A stretch of DNA of 12,570 nt from Candidatus Scatomorpha merdipullorum (GTDB lineage: Bacteria > Bacillota > Clostridia > Oscillospirales > Oscillospiraceae): NCBI GenBank assembly GCA_018716795.1, contig DVJK01000001.1:1-12570 (forward strand), written 5' to 3'. Under the pieces are notes generated by a model. It had not been told where the DNA came from and did not search any database. It saw only the letters and a list, made by a program, of their open reading frames with translations. How positions within the stretch are numbered: position 1 is the stretch's first letter; every line of letters starts with the position of its first letter. Positions 5,229-12,338 of this stretch are shown piece after piece. A program made the translations under genes and the position numbers.

Positions 5229-8213
5229 ATGAAACGCATAACCGCCCTCGCGCTTTTGTGCGCGCTTATCATATCCCTCGCCGGCTGCGGCGAGACCGGA
5301 GGCGTGAAGCAAAACTCCCTGCCCGAGGCGGAGCTCACGCCCGGCGAGTACGGGCTTAAGGCCGCGGTCGTCTACAACGGCGAGGCGAACGACGGCCTCT
5401 GGCGCGACACGCTCTCCCGGCTGGAGCAGCCGCTCCTGCTCGGATTGGAGGCCGAGGCCGTCGACGTCTCGGCGGAGTACAGCCTTGAGGGCTATGGCCT
5501 CCTCTACCTGGACGAGAGCATAAAGGCCGCCGCGAACGCCGAGGAGCTGCGCGGCGAAATCCTCGCCTTCGCCGAAAACGGCGGCGCGGTCTACTGCACG
5601 AACGGCTTTTACGACTTCTTCCCCGCCGACTTCTTCGGCGCGGAGAGCTTCGCCGAGGTGCCCGACTACCCCTACCACATGGAGTATCCCGAGGTGAGCG
5701 CGGATTTGCGCGACGCGCAGGACATAACCCGGGATTTCTACACGCTCTATGAGGCCTACGCCGAGTTCCCCGAGCTCGAGGGCCTTGAGCGCGGCGTGGG
5801 CATGGCGCCGGACAGCGCCGTGACGCTCGCGGCCAAGAACGGCCTCGCCCTGAGCGCGGTGAACCGGTACGGTTCGGGCTGGGTTTTCTTCTGCTCCGGC
5901 CTCCTGCCGAACCCCTACTACACGCTCGGCACCTCCCTTGAAAACCGCACGGACGAGCAGCGCATCCTCTCCGACACCGCGCTCTCCGCGGCGCGCATAC
6001 TTGAAAGCGCCTTCGCCTCCTTCGTCCTGAAGCGCACGGTGGGGTACAGCCTCTGGCGCGTCTTCGGAAGCCACGGGAACCCCGCCATGACCTGGGAGCT
6101 CCACTTCGAGGAGCTGACGGGCTTCGAAAACGGCTCCGGCACGGCCTTCGCGGACATGCTGCGCGACTATCTGCAGATTCCGAGCTACACGCTCATACGC
6201 AACAGCTACACCTGGTTCCTCCGCGCCGAGACGGTGACGAGCCTGCTCGGCCGGAGCGGGGACGGCCTGAGCTTTAAGATGGACATGGACGAGAGCGCCT
6301 ATTCCTCCGGCACGCACGCCGCCGCGGAGGGCGAGTGGCTGACGCTTGCGGAGCTCGAGGACGGCGGCAGCTATTTCATAGACGACACGCAGTATGACCA
6401 GCGCGCCTATCCCTGCCTCGCCGACCTCGACGGCGACGGCGTCCTCGACCTCGTCGCGGGCAGCGCGGACGGAGGCGTCTACTTCTTCCGCGGCCTGGGC
6501 TACGACGACCGCATAAAGACCGAGGCGGCCGTGAAGCTCGGCTCCGTCGGGGCGTACAGCGCGCCCGTGGTCTGCGACGCGGACGCCGACGGCACGCCGG
6601 ACATCCTCTGCGGCGCGGCGGACGGCAATGTCTACCTCATGCGCGGCGAGGGCGATATGAGCTTTGCCGAGCCCGAGCTCTGGCTTGAGACGGAGCTTGA
6701 GACGCAGGCCCTGCCCGACGTCGGCGACCTCAACGGCGACGGCGCGCTCGACCTCGTGCTCGGCTCGAACGAGGGCCGCCTGCTCATATACTACGGCTCC
6801 GGCGAGGGGCTTGAGCTCTCCGGCGAGAGCGAGGAGCCCGGCTCCTTCGGCGTGGAGGGCGCCTGGCTCGCGCCCTGCGTGGCCGACCTCAACGGCGACG
6901 GCCTCGCCGACCTCGCCGTCGGCACCTTCGACGGCTATATCGCCCGGCTCATAAACAGCGGCTCCGGCTTCGACGCCGCGGGCTACATCGAGCTCGACGA
7001 GAAAAACTACAAGGGCAGCTATAACGCCAAGTTCGGCAACAACTGCGTGCCCCGCTTCGCGGACATAGACGGCGACGGCCTCGCCGACCTCGTCTGCGGC
7101 AGCCTCGAGTACGGCATGAACTACTCCATCGACAGCGAGTATTTCCCGGCCCGCGAGGAGCTCGGCGCCCAGCTCGACTATTTCAGGGAAAACGGCTATT
7201 ACGTCGGCGTCCACTTCTACACGAACGCCGCCGCCTCGCCGGAGCGCGAGGCCTATGAGCTCGGCCGCCACCTCGAGGCCATGCGCCTCTACGGGCTTGA
7301 CACCTCGGGCATAGGCGCGAACCAGCACACCTGGCACACCAGCGCCAACTCGCCCACGCAGAGCTTCACCTCGCTCTGGGAGGCGGGCCTGCTCTTCAAC
7401 ACCGGCTTCGCCGCGCCGGGCGACGCGGAGCCCTATCCGCAGACCAGCGCGCGCAACGTCATAAGCCTGCCCTTCTACCTCACGTCGGAGGACGGCGAGA
7501 GGACGATACTGCTTCAGAACTGCTCCACCCTGCCCTATTCGGACAGCGCCTGGACGGACATCTCCGCGCGCTGGGACATGCCCGTCGCGGTCTACTACCA
7601 CTGCGACTTCACCGTCGGCAATGAGGAGAAGACGCGCACGGACATAGAGCGCGTCGAGAACTTCCGTCAGACGCACGGGTACAGCTTCGTCATGGAAAAC
7701 CAGCTCATGTACGCCTCAGCCGCGGCCATAAACATGACCGCCTCGGTTGAAAACGGCTCCGGCGAGGGCTTCGATATTACCATAACGGCCGGGGCGGAGC
7801 ACAACCGCGCCGCCATGTACGACGGGGACTATCAGACCTCCACGGGCGCGCGGCTCTCGCTCGGCGAGGCGCTTGCGGACGAGGAGTTGAGCATAGAGGC
7901 CGCCGCCTGGCACAGGGACGGGGACGAAATCTACCTCTCCCTCGCCCGCCCGGCGCATATCTCGGGCGGGGAGGCCTCCGAGGGCGCGCACCTCACGCGC
8001 ATCAACCTGCCCGCCGCCGTCGCCGTCACGGACGCGGGCGCGACGGTGCAGTTCAGGGAGGGCGGCATGATGGAGGCCGCCGTCTCCGGCGCGGCCCATA
8101 CCGGGAGCGACGGCTGGGCCGTCTCCGAAAGCGCGTCGGGCGAGACCGTCTTCACCTGCTACGACGCGAATCCGCGCACTCTCAACATCATCTTTGGGGA
8201 GGAACAAGCATGA
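5229..8213 (+). CDS. Large lipoprotein with FG-GAP repeats and a possible deacetylase-like domain
   Basis: A 994-residue exported lipoprotein, first gene of the dlt-like operon. Residues 1-20 are a lipoprotein signal peptide (MKR, hydrophobic core, lipobox LAGC) with lipidation at Cys20. The ATG at 5229 was chosen because GGAGG lies 6 bases upstream; a longer start at 5193 overlaps the promoter. Residues 40-270 look like an alpha/beta domain resembling class-I amidotransferase-like folds (VVYNGE..., LLYLDESI, NGGAVYCTNG). Residues 280-345 and 635-830 appear to be two halves of a barrel, with VGVHFYTN (659-666), QHTWH (699-703), LLFNTGF and VYYHCDF. This recalls polysaccharide-deacetylase-like proteins, but the NodB HxxxH site reads HFYTN. 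Between the halves are five FG-GAP/VCBS repeats with DxDGDG-type calcium loops at about 398, 449, 499, 552 and 611. Residues 835-990 are beta-rich. Its stop overlaps the dltA start (ATGA). Likely role: recognising or modifying the surface polymer served by the Dlt machinery. The architecture is seen; the function is inference. Confidence 0.85.
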   Translation: MKRITALALLCALIISLAGCGETGGVKQNSLPEAELTPGEYGLKAAVVYNGEANDGLWRDTLSRLEQPLLLGLEAEAVDVSAEYSLEGYGLLYLDESIKAAANAEELRGEILAFAENGGAVYCTNGFYDFFPADFFGAESFAEVPDYPYHMEYPEVSADLRDAQDITRDFYTLYEAYAEFPELEGLERGVGMAPDSAVTLAAKNGLALSAVNRYGSGWVFFCSGLLPNPYYTLGTSLENRTDEQRILSDTALSAARILESAFASFVLKRTVGYSLWRVFGSHGNPAMTWELHFEELTGFENGSGTAFADMLRDYLQIPSYTLIRNSYTWFLRAETVTSLLGRSGDGLSFKMDMDESAYSSGTHAAAEGEWLTLAELEDGGSYFIDDTQYDQRAYPCLADLDGDGVLDLVAGSADGGVYFFRGLGYDDRIKTEAAVKLGSVGAYSAPVVCDADADGTPDILCGAADGNVYLMRGEGDMSFAEPELWLETELETQALPDVGDLNGDGALDLVLGSNEGRLLIYYGSGEGLELSGESEEPGSFGVEGAWLAPCVADLNGDGLADLAVGTFDGYIARLINSGSGFDAAGYIELDEKNYKGSYNAKFGNNCVPRFADIDGDGLADLVCGSLEYGMNYSIDSEYFPAREELGAQLDYFRENGYYVGVHFYTNAAASPEREAYELGRHLEAMRLYGLDTSGIGANQHTWHTSANSPTQSFTSLWEAGLLFNTGFAAPGDAEPYPQTSARNVISLPFYLTSEDGERTILLQNCSTLPYSDSAWTDISARWDMPVAVYYHCDFTVGNEEKTRTDIERVENFRQTHGYSFVMENQLMYASAAAINMTASVENGSGEGFDITITAGAEHNRAAMYDGDYQTSTGARLSLGEALADEELSIEAAAWHRDGDEIYLSLARPAHISGGEASEGAHLTRINLPAAVAVTDAGATVQFREGGMMEAAVSGAAHTGSDGWAVSESASGETVFTCYDANPRTLNIIFGEEQA

Positions 8214-9730
8214 ATTCAGCCGTCTGCCTGCTCGAGCGGGCATATGAGCTCTGGCCCGAAAACGAGGCCGTCACCGACGAGCGCCGAACCCTCACGTACC
8301 GCGAGCTCCGCAATCTCGCCCGCCGCGCGGCAAGCGCGCTCGAGCGCGGGCTCGCCTCCCGCGCGCCGGTCATGGTCTACCTGCCCAAGAGCGCGGAGAT
8401 GATAGCGGGCTTCGCCGCCGCGCTGTACTCCGGGCGGCCCTACGTGCCCACGGACAGCGCCGCGCCCCGCGGCAGGCTTGAGAAGATAATCTCGAACCTC
8501 GCGCCCTCGGCGGTCATAACGAACGCCGCCCTCGCCAAAAACCTGGAGGGCATCGCGGGCGGAACGCGCGTCTTCCTCATGGACGAGCTCGCCGGCGCCG
8601 AGGCCGACGACGCGCTCATCGCCTCCGCGCTGGGCGCCGTGACCGACTCGGACCCCGTGTATGTGATGTACACCTCCGGCTCCACCGGCACGCCCAAGGG
8701 CGTCACCATACCGCACCGCGGCGTGCTTCTCTTCGCGCGCTGGGCGGAGCGGACCTTCGGCTGGACGAGCGAGACGGTCATCGCAAACCAGGCCCCGCTC
8801 TACTTCGACGTCTCCGTCATGGACGTCTACGGCGCGATGCGCTGCGGCGGGCATCTGCTGCTGACGCCGGAGGCCCTTTTCCGCTTCCCGAACAAGCTGC
8901 CCGAGTTCCTGGCCGACAACGCCGTCACGCACATATACTGGGTGCCGACCGTGATGATAAACGTCGCGAACTCCGGCGCGCTCGCCTCCGCGGAGCTGCC
9001 CGCGCTCAAAACCGTCGCCTTCGCGGGCGAGGTCATGCCGAACAGGCAGCTCAACATCTGGCGCAGGGCCCTCCCGGGCCGCGTCTTCGCGAACCTCTAC
9101 GGCCCGACCGAGACGGACGTCTGCACCGCCTACATCGTCGACCGCGAATTTTCAGACTCCGAGCCCCTGCCCATAGGCTCGCCCCTGCCGGACATGCGCG
9201 TCCTGCTCCTCGGCGAGGACGGGAGGCCCGTGAAGCCCGGCGAGACGGGCGAGATATGCGTCTCCGGCTCCGGCATCCTGCTCGGCTACTGGAACAACCC
9301 CGAGCAGACGGCGAAGTCCTCCGTATCCGACCCGGACAACTCCGCCTATCCCACGCGCTATTACCGCACGGGCGACCTCGGCTGGTGGAACGAGCGCGGC
9401 GAGCTCATGTACTCGGGCCGCCGCGACGGGCAGATAAAGCTGCGCGGCAACCGCATAGAGCTCGGCGAGATTGAGGCCGCGGCGCGCATGCTGCCCGGGG
9501 CCGAGAACGTCTGCGCCGTCTTCGATAAGCCCCGGCAGGAGATAGTCCTCTTCCTCGAGGCCGCGGATGAGATCTCCCTGCCCGCCGTCCGCCGCGGCCT
9601 GCGCGGCGCGATACCCGCCTACATGATGCCGGGCCGGGCCGTCACGATGGAAAAGCTGCCCCACAACGCCAACGACAAGATTGACCGCGTCCGCCTCGCC
9701 GAATGGCTTGAGGAGAACCGGCCCGGCTGA
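8210..9730 (+). CDS. dltA: DltA-like amino acid:carrier protein ligase
   Basis: A 506-residue adenylating enzyme that should activate an amino acid with ATP and load it on the DltC-like carrier. Motifs in order: YTSGSTGTPKGVTIPH (154-169, A3 P-loop), QAPLYFDVSVMDVYGAM (194-210, DltA-type segment; Asp200 corresponds to the amino-group-binding Asp), NLYGPTETDVC (295-305, A5), YRTGDLG (385-391, A7), GRRDGQIKLRGNRIELGEIE (403-422, A8 hinge) and NANDKIDR (486-493, A10, catalytic Lys490). Length matches DltA (about 505). The ATG overlaps the lipoprotein stop by four bases and has GGGGAGGAA 5 bases upstream, implying translational coupling. Family relationship and the adjacent carrier, MBOAT, SGNH and DltX genes support DltA. 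At the position of the pocket Cys (FCGE in Bacillus enzymes) it has AFAGE (Ala272), so specificity for D-Ala is not assured. Confidence 0.85.
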   Translation: MNSAVCLLERAYELWPENEAVTDERRTLTYRELRNLARRAASALERGLASRAPVMVYLPKSAEMIAGFAAALYSGRPYVPTDSAAPRGRLEKIISNLAPSAVITNAALAKNLEGIAGGTRVFLMDELAGAEADDALIASALGAVTDSDPVYVMYTSGSTGTPKGVTIPHRGVLLFARWAERTFGWTSETVIANQAPLYFDVSVMDVYGAMRCGGHLLLTPEALFRFPNKLPEFLADNAVTHIYWVPTVMINVANSGALASAELPALKTVAFAGEVMPNRQLNIWRRALPGRVFANLYGPTETDVCTAYIVDREFSDSEPLPIGSPLPDMRVLLLGEDGRPVKPGETGEICVSGSGILLGYWNNPEQTAKSSVSDPDNSAYPTRYYRTGDLGWWNERGELMYSGRRDGQIKLRGNRIELGEIEAAARMLPGAENVCAVFDKPRQEIVLFLEAADEISLPAVRRGLRGAIPAYMMPGRAVTMEKLPHNANDKIDRVRLAEWLEENRPG

Positions 9731-9732
9731 CG

Positions 9733-9760
9733 CCTCCGGGAGGGCCGGCCGGAGGGCTTT
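9733..9760 (+). terminator. Weak hairpin plus T-run after dltA (possible attenuator)
   Basis: CCTCCGG (9733-9739) and CCGGAGG (9749-9755) form a 7-bp stem, followed by GCTTTTC. It begins 3 bases after the dltA stop. The short T-run suggests partial termination, lowering read-through into dltC. Confidence 0.4.
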
Positions 9761-9776
9761 TCGGCGGCCCGGGCGC

Positions 9777-9805
9777 TGGACAGGCGCCGCGCGCGGTGCT
9801 ATAAT
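9777..9805 (+). promoter_or_regulatory. Internal promoter upstream of dltC
   Basis: TGGACA (9777-9782), a 17-base spacer and TATAAT (9800-9805), with extended TG at 9797-9798, form one of the best promoters in the window (5/6, 6/6). It lies in the only sizeable gap of the operon (9731-9840) and would drive the carrier, MBOAT, SGNH and DltX genes independently. Confidence 0.7.
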
Positions 9806-9840
9806 TCAAAAGATTCAAGGACAAAAGGAGCGTTTTTATA

Positions 9841-10092
9841 ATGGACGAGATAACCGCCAGGCTGGACGAATTCATCCGCGAGCGCTGCGAGGTGGGCGAC
9901 GACCCCGATTACGGCCCGGACGTCAACCTCTTCGACATGGGCTTCCTGGACTCCATGGGCGCGATGGAGGTCGTGACCTTTGCCGAGCAGACCTTCGGCG
10001 TGGAGATTACCCAGAAGGACATCACGCTCTACCCCATGAACACGGTCAACGAGATTGCCGAGGTCGTGGGCCGCAAGAAGGGCCTTTGCTGA
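9841..10092 (+). CDS. dltC: DltC-like acyl/aminoacyl carrier protein
   Basis: An 83-residue acidic four-helix carrier protein of DltC size (about 80 residues). VNLFDMGFLDSMGAMEVV (28-45) contains the phosphopantetheine attachment Ser38 in the LDSM signature, matching the DSM/DSL core of DltC and ACPs. Asp37 precedes the serine as expected. It should carry the amino acid as a thioester from DltA to the membrane MBOAT. AAGGAG lies 10 bases before the ATG. It has its own upstream promoter and is followed after 3 bases by dltB. A fatty-acid ACP is less likely given the neighbours and the lack of fatty-acid genes. Confidence 0.88.
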   Translation: MDEITARLDEFIRERCEVGDDPDYGPDVNLFDMGFLDSMGAMEVVTFAEQTFGVEITQKDITLYPMNTVNEIAEVVGRKKGLC

Positions 10093-10095
10093 GGT

Positions 10096-11241
10096 ATGTG
10101 GTTCCTCGAAGCCGACGTCGCGCTGCGCTTTCTGGGCGCGGCGCTGCTCTGGGCGGCGGCCTCCGCATTGGCGCGCCGCTTCTGGTCGCAGGCGAAGCTT
10201 GACCGCTTCCTCATAGTCCTCGACCTCGCGCTCATCGCCTATGTCAGCGAGTGGCTGGCCGTCTTCTACGCCGCGTATACCCTCGCGACCTGGCTCATAG
10301 TGAACGCGGTGAACCGCTTCAGGCGCGCGAAGAGCTTTTTCTTCGTGCTGAGCTGCCTCGTCTGCGCCCTGCCCTTCTTCTATCTGCGCGTGCAGGAGCT
10401 CATGCCGGAGCTGCCCATGCTCTTCGCCATGACGGGCATAGCCTACAACATGCTCAAGGCCGTGGACGCCGTCTACTACGTCCACTACACCGGCGAGCGC
10501 GTGCCGCTTGTAACCTACGCCAACTACATGCTCTTCTTCCCGGTCATAACCGCCGGGCCCATACTGCGCTATCGCGACTTCTCCGCGAGCCTGAACCGCC
10601 CCTCGCCCATCACGGGCGAGAGCCTGACGCGGGATTTCAAGCGCCTCATCCGCGGCTATTTCAAGAAAATTGTCGTCATGGCCCTGGTGACGGAGCTTCT
10701 CGACAAGCTCGCCGCCGCCTCGCCCCGGCCCTGGTGGAGCCTCGCGGCCTGCCTCGTGAGCTATTTCCTCTTCTGGCTGGACATGTCCGGCTATGCGGAC
10801 ATAGCCATCGCGCTCGGCGGCTTCATGGGCCTCAAGGTGCCGGAGAACTTCAAAAAGCCGCTCAAGGCCGCGTCCTTCACGCAGTTCTGGCGCAACTGGC
10901 ACGTCTCGCTGACCGACTGGATACGCGAGCACATCTTCGTCGTGCTCAACGGCAAGCGCCTCACGAAATACCAGGGCGCGCTGATAGGCTTCGGCACGAT
11001 GGCGGTCATGGGCCTCTGGCACGGCTTCTCGCTCCAGTTCATAGTCGAGGGAGTTTTCAACGGCACGATACTCGCGGTCGAAAACCTCGCGGGCATCACC
11101 ACGGTCAGCCGCAGGGCGAAGAAGCCCTACCTGTACTTCCGCCGGGCCGTCACCGCGCTTATCTTCTCCTTCACCGCCATATTCTACACGCTTGACGCCC
11201 AGCAGCTCGCCAACGTGCTGCGCGGCTTCGTGACGCTCTGA
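10096..11241 (+). CDS. dltB: DltB-like MBOAT membrane O-acyltransferase
   Basis: A 381-residue polytopic membrane protein of the MBOAT family. In known Dlt systems DltB takes the D-alanyl group from DltC on the cytoplasmic side and passes it outward. TAGPILRYRDF (152-162) and FWRNWHVSLTDWIREHIF (264-281) are the family core, and MGLWHGFSLQFIVEG (305-319) contains the invariant catalytic His309; His269 is the second conserved histidine. Hydrophobic segments run through residues 8-28, 38-70, 80-97, 140-157, 190-205, 215-245, 295-330 and 350-365. Length is slightly below typical DltB (about 390-415), mostly at the N-terminus. The ATG is 3 bases past the dltC stop. The best ribosome site, GAGG, overlaps that stop and is very close, so translation is probably coupled to dltC. 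Confidence 0.9.
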   Translation: MWFLEADVALRFLGAALLWAAASALARRFWSQAKLDRFLIVLDLALIAYVSEWLAVFYAAYTLATWLIVNAVNRFRRAKSFFFVLSCLVCALPFFYLRVQELMPELPMLFAMTGIAYNMLKAVDAVYYVHYTGERVPLVTYANYMLFFPVITAGPILRYRDFSASLNRPSPITGESLTRDFKRLIRGYFKKIVVMALVTELLDKLAAASPRPWWSLAACLVSYFLFWLDMSGYADIAIALGGFMGLKVPENFKKPLKAASFTQFWRNWHVSLTDWIREHIFVVLNGKRLTKYQGALIGFGTMAVMGLWHGFSLQFIVEGVFNGTILAVENLAGITTVSRRAKKPYLYFRRAVTALIFSFTAIFYTLDAQQLANVLRGFVTL

Positions 11242-11254
11242 GGAGGCTGTGGAG

Positions 11255-12142
11255 ATGAAATTTGTGCGTTTCATGAAAAAGGGCGGGCTTATCGCCCTCG
11301 TCCTCGTCCTGGCCCTGGGCTTTGACGCCCTGCTCGCGAGCTCGTACTGGGTGCGCGACTCCGGCTTCTTCTGGCTCGACGACTTTGAGCTCACGCAGCG
11401 CGCCCACCCCGAGGAGGTCTGGGACAAGGTCATCTACGGCTCCAGCGAGCTCACCAGCGGCTACCGCGAGGACATAAGCATAAGCGGCTACGTCAACATG
11501 GGCATGGACTACGCGACCGTGACAGACCTCGTCGAGATACTCGAGGGCGGGCACATAGAGCTCGGAAGCGAGCTCGTCCTCGCCCTGAACTGGGGCGCGC
11601 TCTGCGACATCATGGACACGAACCCGACCTACGAGTGGCACCGGAAGTGGTACGAGCCCTACGTGTATTTCCAGCGCGACCGCCTCGCCGGGCTGGTCAC
11701 GGACAGCTTCAAGGCCCTTATTCGCGCGGGCGAGCCGCGCACGAGGCAGTGGCTGACGCAGACGAAGGCCTATTACTTCGGCCATATGGACGAAGCCGAG
11801 CTCGCCGGGCGCGTCGAAAAGCTTCACGAGCTCTACCTCGCCGGCGGCCTCGACGACTTTGACGAAAACCTCGCGGCCCTTAACGAGGTCTTCGCCTTCT
11901 GCGAGGAGCGCGGCGTGCGCGTGCGCGCGCTCTGGCTGCCGGAAAATCCCGCCGCCCCTGCCGACGAGGTTGACCTCGCCGTGCGCGAGGCCGCGCGCGA
12001 GGCCTGCGAGGCCGAGGGCGTGGAGTTTTACGACATGACCGACGCGCTCGACGCCGGCTGCTTCTACGACACGGGCCACATGGAATACGACCACGGCGCC
12101 GTGGTCTTTACGGAGGTGCTTGACCAATGGCTGCTCTCGTGA
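11255..12142 (+). CDS. dltD: Short DltD-like SGNH-family protein
   Basis: A 295-residue membrane-anchored extracellular protein. Residues 8-29 are one N-terminal membrane helix. VIYGSSELTSGY (59-70) matches the DltD block I (GSSEL), with Ser63/Ser64 aligned to the nucleophile of SGNH enzymes. FYDTGHMEYDHGAVVFTEVL (270-289) provides the C-terminal Asp-x-x-His pair (Asp272, His275). In known systems DltD transfers D-alanine to the teichoic acid outside the cell. It is well under the roughly 420 residues of Bacillus/Staphylococcus DltD, lacking much of the middle. The start is the ATG at 11255, with AGGAGG 8 bases upstream; an in-frame GTG at 11249 is only 2 bases from that site. It follows dltB by 13 bases and overlaps dltX by 16. 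Confidence 0.8.
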   Translation: MKFVRFMKKGGLIALVLVLALGFDALLASSYWVRDSGFFWLDDFELTQRAHPEEVWDKVIYGSSELTSGYREDISISGYVNMGMDYATVTDLVEILEGGHIELGSELVLALNWGALCDIMDTNPTYEWHRKWYEPYVYFQRDRLAGLVTDSFKALIRAGEPRTRQWLTQTKAYYFGHMDEAELAGRVEKLHELYLAGGLDDFDENLAALNEVFAFCEERGVRVRALWLPENPAAPADEVDLAVREAAREACEAEGVEFYDMTDALDAGCFYDTGHMEYDHGAVVFTEVLDQWLLS

Positions 12143-12273
12143 AAAAAATACGCGCCTGGCTTGAAAACAGCGCGCCCGGCCAGCTTCTCCAGGCCGTCAC
12201 CTACGCCGCCATGGCCCTGCTCGTCCTGGCCTACTTCACCGGCCACGGTGCCTTCATATACGAGGCCTTTTAA
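12127..12273 (+). CDS. dltX: DltX-like small membrane protein
   Basis: A 48-residue peptide: a basic-amphipathic N-terminus (KKIRAWLENS), one membrane helix at about residues 22-38 (TYAAMALLVLAYF) and a C-terminus GAFIYEAF. Known DltX proteins are about 45-55 residues with one helix and end in a conserved FIYN(E/D)F. Tyr45 here matches the DltX tyrosine proposed to carry the acyl group between DltB and DltD. GGAGGTG (12112-12118) is 8 bases before the ATG, which lies inside the end of dltD in another frame. A GTG at 12139 overlaps the dltD stop and is an alternative start, but it lacks a ribosome site. Usual dlt operons place dltX first; here it is last, directly before the terminator. Confidence 0.8.
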   Translation: MAALVKKIRAWLENSAPGQLLQAVTYAAMALLVLAYFTGHGAFIYEAF

Positions 12274-12302
12274 GCCGCCCCAAATGCCGGCGGCAAGGGA
12301 GC

Positions 12303-12338
12303 GCAAAAAAGACCGGTCTGCTGACCGGTCCTTTTTGC
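12303..12338 (+). terminator. Terminator of the dlt-like operon
   Basis: GCAAAAA, one mismatch, GACCGGTC, a TGCT loop, GACCGGTC, then CTTTTTGC. The core 8-bp stem extends through A/T pairs and is followed by a T-run. It lies 30 bases after the dltX stop. Its GACCGGTC stem resembles the GGACCAGTC stem at 1795-1828. Confidence 0.8.

Noticed and set aside
5196..7676. Very long open frame (over 800 codons) on the minus strand opposite the lipoprotein gene
   Set aside because: It is an antisense shadow of high-GC codon bias: no family motifs, biased Val/Ala/Glu/Arg composition, and the plus-strand frame has a signal peptide, ribosome site and repeats.
11249..11254. GTG start for dltD
   Set aside because: It is only 2 bases from AGGAGG; the ATG at 11255 is 8 bases away.
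9799..11433. Long minus-strand open frame opposite dltC, dltB and the start of dltD
   Set aside because: It is a shadow frame; the plus-strand genes carry diagnostic carrier, MBOAT and SGNH motifs.
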